Positions 25,932 to 37,158 of a DNA stretch of 64,000 nt are shown one piece after another (the first letter of the stretch is position 1; every line of letters begins with the position of its first letter). Below the pieces are notes generated by a model. The model did not search any database, was not told the DNA's origin, and saw nothing but the letters and a program-made list of their open reading frames with translations. The stretch lies in the NCBI GenBank assembly GCA_009809945.1, contig WTPW01000071.1, positions 365,508 to 429,507 on the forward strand, read 5' to 3'. The translations under genes and the position numbers were made by a program. Origin of the DNA: Gigaspora margarita (taxonomy: Eukaryota; Glomeromycota; Glomeromycetes; Diversisporales; Gigasporaceae).

Positions 25932-27109
25932 CAGTGTTTAAAATTCAAATCAAAAGTTATGTTCTCAAAAGAGCATAATTTAAATTTTTATTGTTCTCAA
26001 AAACTTTTTAGTGTTCATTATATATTAAATATATTGAATATTAATTTTTAAAAAATGTTCATGTTTATATTAACTTCAAACAATATTGACATATATTATT
26101 TATTAATTTACAACAAAGTTAATTCAAATTAATAAAATCAATAATATAATATTTAATTCTATGATCAATTTTGCACCATTCTTGGTATGCTAATTGAAAA
26201 TTAAGCTTTTCTTACACTGTACTTACTCACTTGTAGTTTAATATATAGTGATTATATATAACTTTTAATAATAAAATAAGTAGATTATAATAATTAATTT
26301 TTGCTCTGATAGTTTAATATAATAAATAAAATAATTTTTGATAAAAAATTTATTGTTAATAGAATAATAACTTATTTGAAAATAAATTCTATATTTACAA
26401 TTCACACACTAAGTTCATGCTTATCTATTAATAATTTTTTAAACTTTGTATATGATTCTTTGTATTTTTTCAATATAAACACAATGTATTATATAATTTA
26501 ATTTCTAATAATTTTGTTAAAACTTCAAGTGCTTTTTATATTTGCTCATAGTAAAACAAGCCTTTCTATAATATTTTACTAATGCTACTATTGGTTAATG
26601 CAATAAATTAGAATCCAATTACTTTGTTATTTAACTATTTAAACCTTGTACTAACAAAGGCTTGATGTCTTTTTTTTTGTTTAGTATTAGCATATCATTT
26701 GACCCAAATCATCTTTATATAAGTCTACACAATAATGATACTCTCAATATAAAAAACACACTGTATAGCTAATGAATGTTTTATTTTAAAAATCTTTAAA
26801 GGTTATTTTCTTAAATATTTATTTGTTACCCATATAGTAAAACTTTAAACATATGTGCTACATATAGTACACATATATGTACAGAATTTGTCATAATTAA
26901 ATTACATTATCAATTTGATAAATATTTTATATAATTTATTGTTCTTATTAGTAAATCTAAAACATAAAAATTTTATAAATGTTCTTTTTGAGAACATTTC
27001 AAGAGGATAAAATGTTCTCAAATAAGAGAACCTTTTTTTAAATATTAATGTTTTTAAAAAAGCTCAAATGTTCATTGAGAACCATAAGAACATTGAATTT
27101 TAAACACTG
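25932..27109. mobile_element. Non-autonomous hAT element, 1178 bp
   Basis: Perfect 17-bp inverted ends, CAGTGTTTAAAATTCAA. The flanks CGTATAGC (25924-25931) and TGTATAGC (27110-27117) form an 8-bp TSD with one change. The corresponding site in copy A (about 20668-20692) is uninterrupted. Copies of TGTTCTCAAAA recur inside both ends. No transposase is encoded. Confidence 0.87.
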
Positions 27110-27348
27110 TGTATAGCCTAAATGTAAATAGAAGCTGGATATGAAAAGATAACAATACCTGATATAATGATGTTAAGTATAATTATAATTGGCAATAAAA
27201 TAGTATAAGCATATCTGATAGCACAAAATAATAGATAAAGAGAAATATATGAAATTGAATAATAAGGTTTTAGCCCTCTGAAAATTAATTTATTATAATA
27301 TTAATTGTAAAATAATATATATAGTTATTATTAAAAGCAAAAATAAAA

Positions 27349-27608
27349 TGTCACAGCTGAAGCTGGAAATGGCTGAATCTGGAAATAACATCATAAACTT
27401 TTGCTATATTAAAACATGAGCTCTATAGTTTGTTTTGCATGTTTGTTTTTATATTTTTATAGAAGAAATTTTTCTTTTAATTATGTTTTTTATTTTTTTA
27501 TAAAAGTTTAAAGATTTATTAGTTTTGGTTGCTGATTTAAGGATTACTGCACTGTATTAAAATAATTAAAATTTCTAGCTTCAGCTGTTTTCAGCTTCAG
27601 CTACGACA
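27349..27608. mobile_element. MITE with GCTGAAGCTGGAAA ends, copy 2 (260 bp)
   Basis: Same family as 20336-20564: the ends TGTC...GACA contain paired GCTGAAGCTGGAAA-type units, more diverged here. The flanking repeat is TAAAA (27344-27348, 27609-27613), or ATAAAAT if the ends are GTC...GAC. The site is empty in copy A near 20886-20895. Confidence 0.83.
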
Positions 27609-27893
27609 TAAAATAATGTAAATAATAGGTTACATTTCAGAAAATTTTAATATTAAGATGGACTCATATAATGTTCCTGGTTTTAGCATAATTGCATCGC
27701 TTAGCTATCTTAATGTAATATATTTGCATACTTTATTTAAGGCTGCTAAAAGCAAATGCAAACTATCATAGGATTTTAAATTTATTATTTGCCAGACAAC
27801 AATTATTATGTGAGATAAGTAATAAACTTGAAACCCTAATAATGAGCTTTTTCTTTGCAGCATACATTTCTTCTCATATCGATATAGCCTATT

Positions 27894-28918
27894 GTTTAGC
27901 GATGGGTCTTAATACCTAGTAACAATATTGAACCTTTTTATTGAAAGGTATCTTACAGACTGATATCAGACCTTACAATAATTTAGTTATAGCTATGCAT
28001 ACATCTAGTTATGTGCTATTTTATTCACAGTTCATCTAGTCAAACTTGGGTCTGAATAAAGATGCGGACATATAACACAATAAATTGTAATTATAAATTA
28101 GTTACAACTAATGATGCCTAATGAATGATGAAATAGTTTCGTCTAGATAAATAATAAAACTATTTTGCCAAGCAGCTTCAATTTGACAAATGATGAATGA
28201 CTAAACTTATGACTAGGGATAGTTAGGTAGGTTTAGGTTCAGTTTTTGTTTTGGGTCCCATTTCAAAAACTTAAGAATCTGATTTTTAAAAAGTTCCAAA
28301 ACCTGGTTCCAAAAATAGTTCCCATACCTGGTTCCTGAACCTGGTTCTTGAACATGGTTCCTTTAAAATACTATGCTTATAATCAGAATGCTAGCATGCA
28401 AGTAGTAGTGAAAAGTATTTGATTTTCTTAAAAAAAAAGTTAGCTAACTATTTGCTAACTATATTTTAATAATTTAGGATTTGTAAAAAAATTTTGTCAA
28501 AATTTGGATCTCTATTTAAAAATATCATCCCTACTAAAATCTACATATATTTTTTGATTATTAACACTAACCCTAGACACTAACTGAATTCTAAAAAAAA
28601 CTGAAAAACCTACAAAATAACAAAATTTTATACTAAAACTAGTCAAAATTTCAACATTATTTTTTGACAAATATTACATTCTTTACTTGGATTTGGTTTT
28701 TTTTTGACAATATTATATTGATACTTGTGCTGATCTTGCTTTTTTATTAAATTATTATTTCAATAACTTGATTGTGTTTTAGAAATCATAGAAGACAGTT
28801 TTTTTTTAGCATCATTTCTTGTAGCATTTTGTTTAGATTTAAAATTAATTTATATTTTGTATTGATACAATCTTTTATTTACAAATATTGACCATAATTA
28901 GGCATTTTGTCTTTTGAT
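27894..28918. other. AT-rich intergenic DNA
   Basis: No gene seen. At about 28286-28362 there are five to six degenerate units of an ACCTGGTTCC-type word, likely a small degenerate tandem array. Confidence 0.5.
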
Positions 28919-28920
28919 TA

Positions 28921-29335
28921 CTGTATGTGTCTGAAAATAAGCTACCTTTTTTGGCCAAAAAATTACATGAAAAAATGTGGGATAGCTTATTTTTAAAATA
29001 CAGGTAGACCTCTCTAAATGCAAGTCATTGGACCAAACTATTGACAGCTTGCATTTAGAGAACAATAAGAAAAATTGTATTTATAAAGGTTAGAAATATA
29101 TTTGGGCCAGAATTTAAAGTTGCATTTAGAGAAGTGTTGCATTTAGAAGGGTTGCATTTAGAGGAAGGCTGACTGTATTGAGTTTTTGAAAAAAACTGAA
29201 AAATGTACTAATAAAAACTTGTCCAAATAACACCAAATGTTTATTTTAGGAGTATTTCGATATTTTGAACAAGTTTATTTAATGGCACTTTTGAGGTTTA
29301 TTTAGTAAATTTGGATTATTTTCAGACATATACAG
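28921..29335. mobile_element. TA-flanked MITE, copy 1 (415 bp with nested insert)
   Basis: The ends CTGTATGTGTCTGAAAATA and inverted CAGACATATACAG are flanked by TA (28919-28920, 29336-29337), a Tc1/mariner-type target. AAATGTACTAATAAAAA and GAACAAGTTTAT blocks are shared with the copy at 54754-55067. It is interrupted by a second MITE at 29001-29175. Confidence 0.8.
29001..29175. mobile_element. Nested TA-flanked MITE, pogo-like ends (175 bp)
   Basis: The ends CAGGTAGACCTCTCTAAATG and inverted CAGTCAGCCTTCCTCTAAAT lead into TGCAA, with flanking TA at 28999-29000 and 29176-29177. CAGT...CCTCTCTAAA termini resemble pogo/Tigger-type elements. It sits inside the MITE at 28921-29335 and is therefore younger. 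Confidence 0.75.
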
Positions 29336-29337
29336 TA

Positions 29338-29731
29338 GATGCTCTTTAAGATCATATTTTTAGTACATGCTAATGTATATTGTGCCTAAAAGGTTGCAAG
29401 TGTTAACTTGCTAAAGTTATCTAAAATTACCTAATGCTAGCTAACCATGCAAAGAAATCTATTTTAGCAGTTAATTGATGCTTCTCACTCCCATATTTGG
29501 TAAACTATATAAAGTTGATACCTTCTATAAATGTATTGCCATAGCTATATTAATTTTACCCATGTACATACATACATGTATAAGTAGTACTAGGCATTGT
29601 TATAGATTATTGGGGTTTTCCAATTTTGTAGAAAATTTTGATGCAACACACATCGGAAAAACAAAACATTAATAATCTGCAGTAATCTTCAAATTTATCA
29701 AATAAGTGCAGTTGATAACTAATCATCAATC
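29338..29731. other. AT-rich intergenic DNA
   Basis: No supported feature. The open frame near 29475-29672 has no recognisable family and looks random. Confidence 0.45.
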
Positions 29732-29736
29732 CCTTT

Positions 29737-30375
29737 AGTAGGGCGAAAAGGGGAGTTCTGGGGTCAGGATTCTGTAAATATATTCAGAATTGGTTCCTTA
29801 CCCATTTTCAAGCTCTTTTAGATATATTTAATGTTATATTGAATTCAAGCTCTAAATTACGCTAGAGCCAGATCCTGTTAACTTAATCTCTTTACTCCTA
29901 AATTTGGGGTTTCAACATTAAGGATTATTTAGTCTTTGTTAATACTCTGGCTATATTTTTAATCCCAAACAAGATAACAAAAAAATTATGCTATTTTGCT
30001 TGCCTTTGAAATGAGCTGAGAGCACAAAGGACTAAAGTGTCCGAGTGTGCTCTCTGTGAGCCCATTCAAGGCTAAAATGCATATGAATTTTATGTTATCT
30101 TAGAATTAATTCAAAAAGCGATTTAACTCTATCTAGCAAAGAACAAATTTTGGTACCCAGCGTATGCTGGGTACCAAAATTATGATACCCAGGTACCAAA
30201 ATTTCAGATATTTCAAATCTTGGTACCAAAATTTTGATACCCGGGCACCAAAATTTCAGACATAGATAGCTATTTTTTTGGATCTGGGTACCAAAATTTC
30301 AGATATATTTACTAAAATTTTGGATCTTGGTATCAAAATTAGGACAAAAAAATGATATCAGGCTACCGAAAATTT
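29737..30375 (+). repeat. Left TIR of the Maverick-like element
   Basis: Matches the reverse complement of 42235-43095 (minus the 218-bp insert there) over about 640 bp with few differences. The inner part holds iterated GGTACCAAAATTTCAGATAT-type units. The outer part is unique. Confidence 0.9.
30146..30181. repeat. Perfect 36-bp palindrome in left TIR
   Basis: Two 16-bp arms, AATTTTGGTACCCAGC and its complement, surround GTAT. The same palindrome is kept in the right TIR at 42430-42465. It heads an array of GGTACC-containing units and may be a protein-binding or replication site; that role is inference. Confidence 0.85.
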
Positions 30376-30429
30376 GGATATAGATACTAAAATTTTGAAT
30401 ACAGATACTAAAATTTCAAGAATTGTAAG

Positions 30430-30753
30430 AAGGCAGGTTTTGTGATAGCTCTAAAAGCAAATCATTAATTGCTTTTTGAATCATAGCATCACTTTTTTCC
30501 TGAATCAAAACAACTCTATTTTGAAGCTTATAATAATATTGTGAGGTATAGTAACTCTTATATGTATAGGGTATTGACCAGAATTTGATCTAGTATATTG
30601 TTTACATCTACTTTCACTACAAGAAATAAGTTGTTTATCAGCTAATTTTCTAACATATTTCTAATGAATAGAACACCCTTCTTTATACATACAGGATTTT
30701 CCACAAGTTTTACCTATAAATTTAATAAATGGACAAAAATATTTACTGTGCAT
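30430..30753 (-). pseudogene. Small Cys/His-rich protein, broken
   Basis: From the ATG at 30753 the frame gives CPFIKF, then CGKSCMYKEGCSIH, then a TAG, then a continuing open stretch with ISCSESRCK. The spacing of Cys and His suggests a small zinc-binding protein. The frame has at least two stops. It lies just inside the left TIR, a usual place for an accessory gene of the element. I do not recognise the family. Confidence 0.4.
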
Positions 30754-30835
30754 AATATATATATTTAATGAATTTTTATTATTTAAATAAAACAATTTTA
30801 TAAGTATTATATAGTAAACAAATACCCTTACAATA

Positions 30836-31225
30836 AACAAACAAGACAAAACCAAGCCCATATACAAAGAAGTCAAGCAAGCTTTAATTAATGTAATCAG
30901 AGCTAGTCTCTATTATAGAAAACCAAAAGATGGCAAGTTCATGCAGAACTATAAAGAAAGAATTAGAAAATTATACCAGGCAGAAGACCCAGAAGAATAT
31001 ATACTAAATTTGGCCATGACAATATTTCCTAATAAAGAAAAATATCATAAAATCAAAGATGACTACAAAGAATTTTATGGCCGGGATCCAAAGATTCTTA
31101 ATTCCATAATGGAATTATATAAGTTATATTACAAATTAGCTAAAGATATTTTGTCAAAGAAGCCCAGATCGATAAAGAAGCAGAAGATTTTCTTAATTTG
31201 TAAAAGGCCAGAAACACCAACTTGA
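30836..31225 (+). pseudogene. Helical ORF of unknown function
   Basis: The open frame runs from 30836 to the stop at 31223-31225. The first ATG is at 30941, but the reading is sensible before it (KPIYKEVKQALINVIRASLY), so the true start is probably lost. The product is rich in Lys, Glu and Tyr, probably all-helical, about 95-130 residues, with no recognised motif. It lies tail to tail with the integrase. It could be a basic structural or DNA-binding protein of the element, but nothing proves this. Confidence 0.4.
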
Positions 31226-31278
31226 AGCATTCCACAAGTATTTTTTATATTATAAAATTTTTAACTCATAAGCACCCA

Positions 31279-32370
31279 CTAGGGAGGTAATTCTATATTA
31301 GAAGAAATAACTTGGAGCTCTTCTCTGATAAAAGATCGCTTCAGACTATTGCCTTCATCATCTTCTAGCCAATATAAGATTGGCTGATTTTTTTGCACCA
31401 AAGCTTCATGAATATGATAAACTTGGGGAGACCAGTTCATATCAGTTGCCCACTTAAAACTGCCTTCCAGCTCTCCTGGCACAAGTAAATATCTAACCAA
31501 AGTATTATAATCCAATTTAGACTCATTAAATCCTATAGGGGCATTGCGTAATTTAGAAAATGTTGAAATAATCTGTTTCATTTTTATGGCTTTTGCTGGG
31601 GCCATGCCAATTAATCTAGTTACCAAATTATTAAGGTTATCAATGATTATATAAAGATTTTTAACCCAAGCTCTTGATCTCTTAGATATAGATAATAATA
31701 AATCAGAAGCATCCTGCAAATAAAACAATTTTTTAGCTAAAGTGCGATTAAATCTTTTAACAATATCTTGGCTTCTATGAGACATGCCAATCTTAATTTT
31801 AACATTATATTTTTCTATTAATTCTTTATAATCAGATTTAAATTCAGATCTGGGATCAACCATTAATAATTTAGACCAAATAAGAGGGCACTTAGAATTA
31901 CTATAAACTTTCTTAAAGGCCTTGTCCACAAAATAAGCTGGCCTATCAGCTAAAGGAACTGCCCACTTAAATTGTAACCACATCTACTATACATAAGCAA
32001 TATTTATAAGTTATATTATTAATTCAGTAATGGGGCATATAAAGAATATCAGCTTGATAGCATTCATTAGGAATTTGTATACTATTAAATGAGGCTCTAG
32101 GAATAAATCTTGGATAGGGTCTATGAATCTGATATAAAGCCTGTTTTTTAAGCCAATTACGCACCTCATCTATAAAAAAATTGTATCCAGCTTTAAAGAA
32201 GCTTCATACAATTTTTTTATAGTTCTTTGATAGCCATTAGGCTGATAATAAATCTTATGCAAAGCAATAGATATATCTAGTTCACGAACATTTCCAGAAT
32301 CTATTTGTATTGTAGGAATAGACAACATTTTTGAGCTAGCTTGCTCAGCCTCTTGATCTATGATCTGTGG
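31279..32370 (-). pseudogene. Retroviral-type integrase of the Maverick-like element, broken
   Basis: The N-terminal part (about 32370-31990) has VRNWLKKQALYQIHRPYP and then NECYQADILY, whose Asp is the first acid of the DDE triad. A TGA follows near 32030 and a frameshift near 31980. The long frame 31983-31279 then carries DPRSEF (second Asp) and a GMSHRSQDIVKRFNRTLAKK stretch, where the third acid, normally Glu in an IVERFN context, is Lys. The C-terminus has YLLVPGELEG and LYWLEDDEGN, the small beta-barrel end of this family. Integrases of this type insert Mavericks. This copy is dead by a stop, a frameshift and a missing catalytic Glu. Confidence 0.8.
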
Positions 32371-32475
32371 GGCAAAATTTATTTTTTTTAAAAAAACAGA
32401 TAACTATCTTTTTCTTTTTTTTGAATTTATGAGAAAAAAAGGAAAAAAATGAGAGAAAGAATCAAGCAATTTAAA

Positions 32476-34960
32476 GTGCCTTATTAGCTATACAAGATCG
32501 AGTCTACAAATTACAACAGGATTTTGTCTCAAAAGAGGATTATATTAATTACCTTGAAAAAGAAATCTCAATTCGGGATAAGGAGCTAGACCCATTGTGG
32601 TTAGAAATTTTCTATCTTGAAGAAAAGTTAGAAAAGGTGATTAAAGATTTTAAAAATCAAGAAAATTATATCGTTTATATAGAGAAGCGGTTAGTAATTT
32701 TTCAGGATGAAATAGACAAGCTTAATGAAATCTATTTGTTTTGTATAAAAATTCCAATGATACTATAGAAATGGATTAACAACTAGGATCTCCCTGAACA
32801 TTATCTCTTCCTGAAAATCAAGTCAATATCCAGAATCATAGGATTCAATAAGAAATCCAGAATGTTGGATTATATTTCGAAGCCAAACTACAATAACAAC
32901 TACAATAAATAGTATCATAGATTATCTTAATATAATTTCTGATGCCAGAAATAGACTTGAAAAATTGGTGCTAGAAATATATCTACAAGCTAATGCACGT
33001 GCAATCAATGCAGAAAATCGAGTAGCAGATTTGCAGTCTAGCTAACAAAATTGCAAACCCAGTTAGCTGATTCACAGACCTAGTTAGCCATTCACAAACC
33101 CAGTTAGCTACACTTCAAAATGACTATAATCTTCTCCACCAAGCTTATGAGGCCCACAGAACTCAATATAATATATTTAAATCTCAAGAACTTGATAGCC
33201 AAATTACAATCCACACACAAAAAAGGCAGATATCAGAATTGCTTCTAGAAAGCTTTGCATTAAGATTCAGGAATAGACAAACCTATCAACAACTACAGGA
33301 TTGTAATACAGGTGGAGCAATCACTACGCATCTCTTAAATCTTACAACAAATCGATATAACAAATGGAAAAATAGATGCAGAACTTTACAAAATAAGTGG
33401 GACAAGTGGAAAACACAGGCCCAAAATTCAGAACAATTAATTAATAATTTAAATCAACAAATTTTTATGCTACAGAATAACCCACCAAATATACAACAAA
33501 TAGGAATGGCAGGATATCTACTCCCAAATTTTAATGGCTATCCCGATGAGGATCCAGAAGAATTTATTGATCTTTTTGCTCATATCTTGTGACTGTAGGA
33601 ATTAATATAATAGCTGGGCATGGTGATAGAGTTCGAGCACATAGCCTTTTTGAAACATGTCTCAAAGGTGATGCTAAAGATTGGTATGAAAGATTTCTTC
33701 ACCAAAAAAATTGAGAATTGAGAAATTTACTGGATAACACTAGGCAAGGTACTTTAGCTCTGGCTCAAGAATGAACAGCAGTACAACTTGGAGCAAATTT
33801 AAGATACAGTGCTATGGGCCAGGCTGGAAATATTGTTATTCTAGCTCATACAGTATTTGATAAAGACTGGTCTTTTGCCGATGGGTGCCAACAGATCGAT
33901 TACCCAATGCACCAAACGCTAATGCTAGACAAACTATAGTAGCAGATGGAATCTGACTTGGCCAGGCAATATACTGGTTTAAAACTAACTATTCCACAGT
34001 TACTGCGAAAAAACAGCGAATGCTCTTTGGTTTAATGGTCCAAGGCAGTGATTCTGTAGGTCAATTCTATTCTAAGTTATGTAAACTTGCTAGGCTAGCT
34101 ATTATTAATGAACACAAATTTGATTACAATTTATTCATGGCATTTCTCCTAATAATCAGTTAGAAATTTGATGCATTAGAATTAACAGGCCCATATCTGA
34201 ATTGCTTACAGAACTTGAAGAAATTGAGAGATATAAGACAGTGCAATTATCTGGAGCTTATTTATATTTAGGTCCAGTATCATCAGATAAATCTCATAGA
34301 AAAGACAATTATTCAAGCAATATGGGTATAACGAGAACTAAAATTGAAAACTTAATAAAATCTATATTGCAATCTATACAAACTCAACATATTTTTTCTC
34401 AATCATCACAATCCGACTATAGGCTTCAACCTCCAGAAACCTCTCAAATTAGATATGATACAAATATGGGTAGATTTATACAATAGCGCACAGAGGAGAT
34501 TCCAGGATTTATTTCCACTCCCAAGCCCGATTTACCCCTAAAACAAGTAATAAAGAAAGTTGAAATTACCAATAATGACCCCATAGAAGATATGCGCAAG
34601 CAATTAGAAGATCTTCATATCAATCAGACTAAAATCAATAAGGCTATAAAAAGATTTCTAGCAAGCCAAATCTTTTCATCACAAAACCAAATCAAAGCCT
34701 AGAACCAAAAAAAATAAATCATCCAAGTGTGTTAATGCCCATATAATTTCAGATAAATCATCTTCAGACTCTAGCGATAGCAAAAATAGTACAATATCTA
34801 GTGAAAATGAACTTGAAACCAATACCTTGGCACATTCATGAAATGAATCAGAATCTAATTCCTCTGTGACCTCTTCCGAATCCAGTAGTTCAGATAGCAA
34901 TTCAGAAGAATATAAGGTCAATGCTACAAAAAAAAAATAACTTTTTCTAATACCAAAAGC
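32476..34960 (+). pseudogene. Gag-like protein (coiled coil plus retrotransposon-type capsid), broken
   Basis: A first open stretch (32476-32766) is a heptad-rich coiled coil. After frame changes, a QTQLA repeat and more coiled coil lead into 33239-33592, which ends PNFNGYPDEDPEEFIDLF. In the next frame come RVRAHSLFETCLKGDAKDWY and an HQKN stretch. The pattern F.G..DEDPEEF followed by a C.KG.AKDWYE region is that of retrotransposon Gag capsid domains. A later part (34202-34486) is a helical capsid C-terminal or linker region. A Ser/Lys-rich tail follows near 34700-35060. Several frameshifts and stops break it. It directly precedes the retropepsin on the same strand. Confidence 0.7.
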
Positions 34961-35110
34961 TCAAAAAAGCACAAAAGTGCTAGGCCAAAAACTTCTAGCA
35001 AAAAATCTAGTAATGCCTCTTCTGATAAAAAGGGCAGTAAAGATACTTGGCCACTTAAAATTTCTACAGATAATATTAGCCTAAATGCATTTTTTGCTAT
35101 TTTATAATCA

Positions 35111-35959
35111 ATGGTTGATTCATTTACTCATACACAATCTAAAGAAGTTTCTATTAATGATTATAATATGATTAATGCCGAATTCATTGCACTAAAAGAT
35201 CCTGTTCTAAATCATTTTGCTTCAAATTTCTCAGACAAGGAACGAGAAAAGTTCTGGCATAAGTTTACTATGATATTATCTCACATCTTGCAACCAATAT
35301 CAGATCTAATTCGAATAGCTTCCCAGCAAACAAATATACTGCCCCAAACACCCCCAGAGGGATCGCAATCAGAGGCAGAAATTTCATGGCCCAACCCTAT
35401 AGAAATTAATTTTATTCATAAAATTATTCCCAATGATGTCGCTACTATATATTGCAAGATTAGCTTGCTATTAGGAAAAATTGTACAAGTGCCTTCTGCC
35501 ATAATGGATAGTGGGGCAAATTGCTCAGTTATCTCAAAAGGCCTTATAAAACTATTGGAAGCAGAAGTAGATAAAAATAAGAAACTATTTGTTAAATGGC
35601 GTAATAATTCTTTAGTGTCTTCAGGCATATCTTATAACATTTTGGTTATGGTTGGTCAGGGAGAAAATAGTTGTACAATCTCTGAAGACTTTCCAGTTAT
35701 GGATAATGATAAACCCTAGATATTATTGGGTACACCTTGGCTTGATCGAGCTAGATAGAAGCCTATTGTCAAGCATGAATTCAAGTTAATGCATAAAGAT
35801 AAGGTAATTACTGTACCTCTTTCAGTTCACAAGTCCCACTCTTTTCTCATAAATTCGAAAAGAGAAAATTTGGTTGACATATCAATTCTGCCTCTTGACT
35901 TTGTTGAGGAAGGTGGGTTAGAAAAAAAAAACATATGGGTTATGAAGAACTTGAAATAA
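35111..35959 (+). pseudogene. Retropepsin-like aspartic protease, broken
   Basis: The open frame 35111-35719 contains IMDSGANCSVISK, the D-S-G active-site loop of retropepsins, about 140 residues in. After a TAG, LLGTPWLD continues in the same frame, the hydrophobic-G-x-P/D-W motif near the end of such proteases. A helical N-terminal part (NHFASNFSDKEREKFWHKFT) may be the Gag tail. The catalytic Asp is kept. No reverse transcriptase follows; the next 2 kb lead to a small minus-strand gene and a spacer. Within a Maverick-like element this protease would take the place of the usual adenovirus-type cysteine protease; that idea is inference. Confidence 0.75.
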
Positions 35960-36042
35960 AGTTATTTGATACTCTCAATGCTAAAAAGGTTCTCAATGAG
36001 GTATGTAAGAAGTTTTTATCATTCTATGATGAGCTGGATCTT

Positions 36043-36487
36043 TTACTTAGCTAGTATATACAGATTTTTGGCTATATTTTTTTTATCACGAATGGCTTCT
36101 TTTAAATAAAATGTATTTAGATCCCTACCTTCTTGTGATAAATCACTTGAAGGCAGAATTAGTTTGCTAGCCAAATTTTCTTTTTTCAAATCATTACTGC
36201 CTTTTTGCAATTCTTGCTCAAAGCCAGAGACTAAATGATCACTTTTTTTCTTTTTCGAGCTTGTGAGAAAAAAGTGAATTAAATGAATAAATTGGTTGAT
36301 CCCAGGCAACCCTATTTTTTTTCTCGCCTCTCTAGATCTGATAAATATATTTTTGTGATATGCGATATTTTTCTTTTAGCTCATTTAAAACTTTAGACCT
36401 TGGCCTATCATTACGGCATTGCATAATAAAATTATAATCAGCTAGTGATAAAGAAGGAGCATTACATCTTATGTGTTGCCTAAGCAT
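36043..36487 (-). pseudogene. Small protein with possible helix-turn-helix, broken
   Basis: From the ATG at 36487 the frame reads MLRQHIRCNAPSLSLADYNF, then a DRPRSKVLNELKEKYRISQK stretch and a stop where a Trp would fit. It continues to the stop at 36043. The VLNELKEKYRISQKYIY stretch has the look of a helix-turn-helix. The distal part overlaps hairpin repeats and may not be original coding sequence. Family not identified. Confidence 0.45.
36126..36276. repeat. Double-hairpin repeat, copy 1
   Basis: Hairpin CTACCTTC/GAAGGCAG with loop TTGTGATAAATCACTT, then about 85 bp, then a hairpin around TTCGAGCTTGTGAGAAA with CACTTTTT/AAAAAGTG stems. Confidence 0.65.
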
Positions 36488-37065
36488 GATAGTATTTTTT
36501 ATATCTAATATATTATTTTGAAATAATTTATTAAATAGAATGCATACATTATATAGGATAAACTAGATATATCGGATATACCAGATATATCAGATATACA
36601 GGAAAAAAATTTAGAAAAATCAGATAAATAGGATATATATATTATACTGGATATACTGGATATACTAGATATACCAATTATACAGAAAAAAATTTTTGGA
36701 TAAACTGAATAAATAAAATATATAGGAGGTTCTAGATAAATCAAAAGTATGTATTATTTAAGACTAGAGAATAAGCTATATATATATATACATATTTACA
36801 TAAAAGAAAAAAGTATAAATATTTCATAGATTTTTAAAGTCTACATAGTTAGCATTTTCGAAGATTACAACAAATCTTAATTTTATTTTTATTCTATTCG
36901 TCAATTCTATCCAAGTTTTTAAAGTTATGGGATTTGGTCTAAACTCTATGTCTTCTAGAACAGCACATGTAATGAAGTGGTTATAAAGCTATCTGTCGAG
37001 AAAACTGTTAACTTTTCTAAATCTTGCTGTTCAAGCTCTTGCATGAAAGCTCTTTCTGCTAAATC

Positions 37066-37158
37066 CTGCCTTCTCATGATAAATCACTTGAAGGCAGAAA
37101 ATAAGTGAACCTCTTTATTGATTAATAGATTTCTTTTTTCGAGCTTGCAAGAAAAAAG
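37066..37158. repeat. Double-hairpin repeat, copy 2
   Basis: CTGCCTTC/GAAGGCAG (37066-37073, 37090-37097) with loop TCATGATAAATCACTT, then 35 bp, then CTTTTTTC/GAAAAAAG (37133-37140, 37151-37158) around GAGCTTGCAA. Both stems are perfect. Confidence 0.75.

Larger units (their letters stand above)
25128..27893. repeat. Segmental duplication, copy B
   Basis: Same orientation and order as copy A (17776-21090), with clear divergence by substitutions and small indels. Copy B carries its own insertions at 25932-27109 and 27349-27608, absent from A, and lacks those found in A. No open frame is conserved between the copies. Confidence 0.8.

Noticed and set aside
29475..29672. Short ORF as a gene
   Set aside because: No family, no splice context, and composition like the AT-rich background. 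The same applies to other short frames at 1853-2059, 19622-19867, 24532-24753, 25382-25594 and 49153-49368.
32400..36000. Gag/protease block as an independent LTR element inserted in the Maverick-like element
   Set aside because: No LTR pair, primer site, polypurine tract, RT or target duplication is seen around it; kept open as the main alternative for the first finding.
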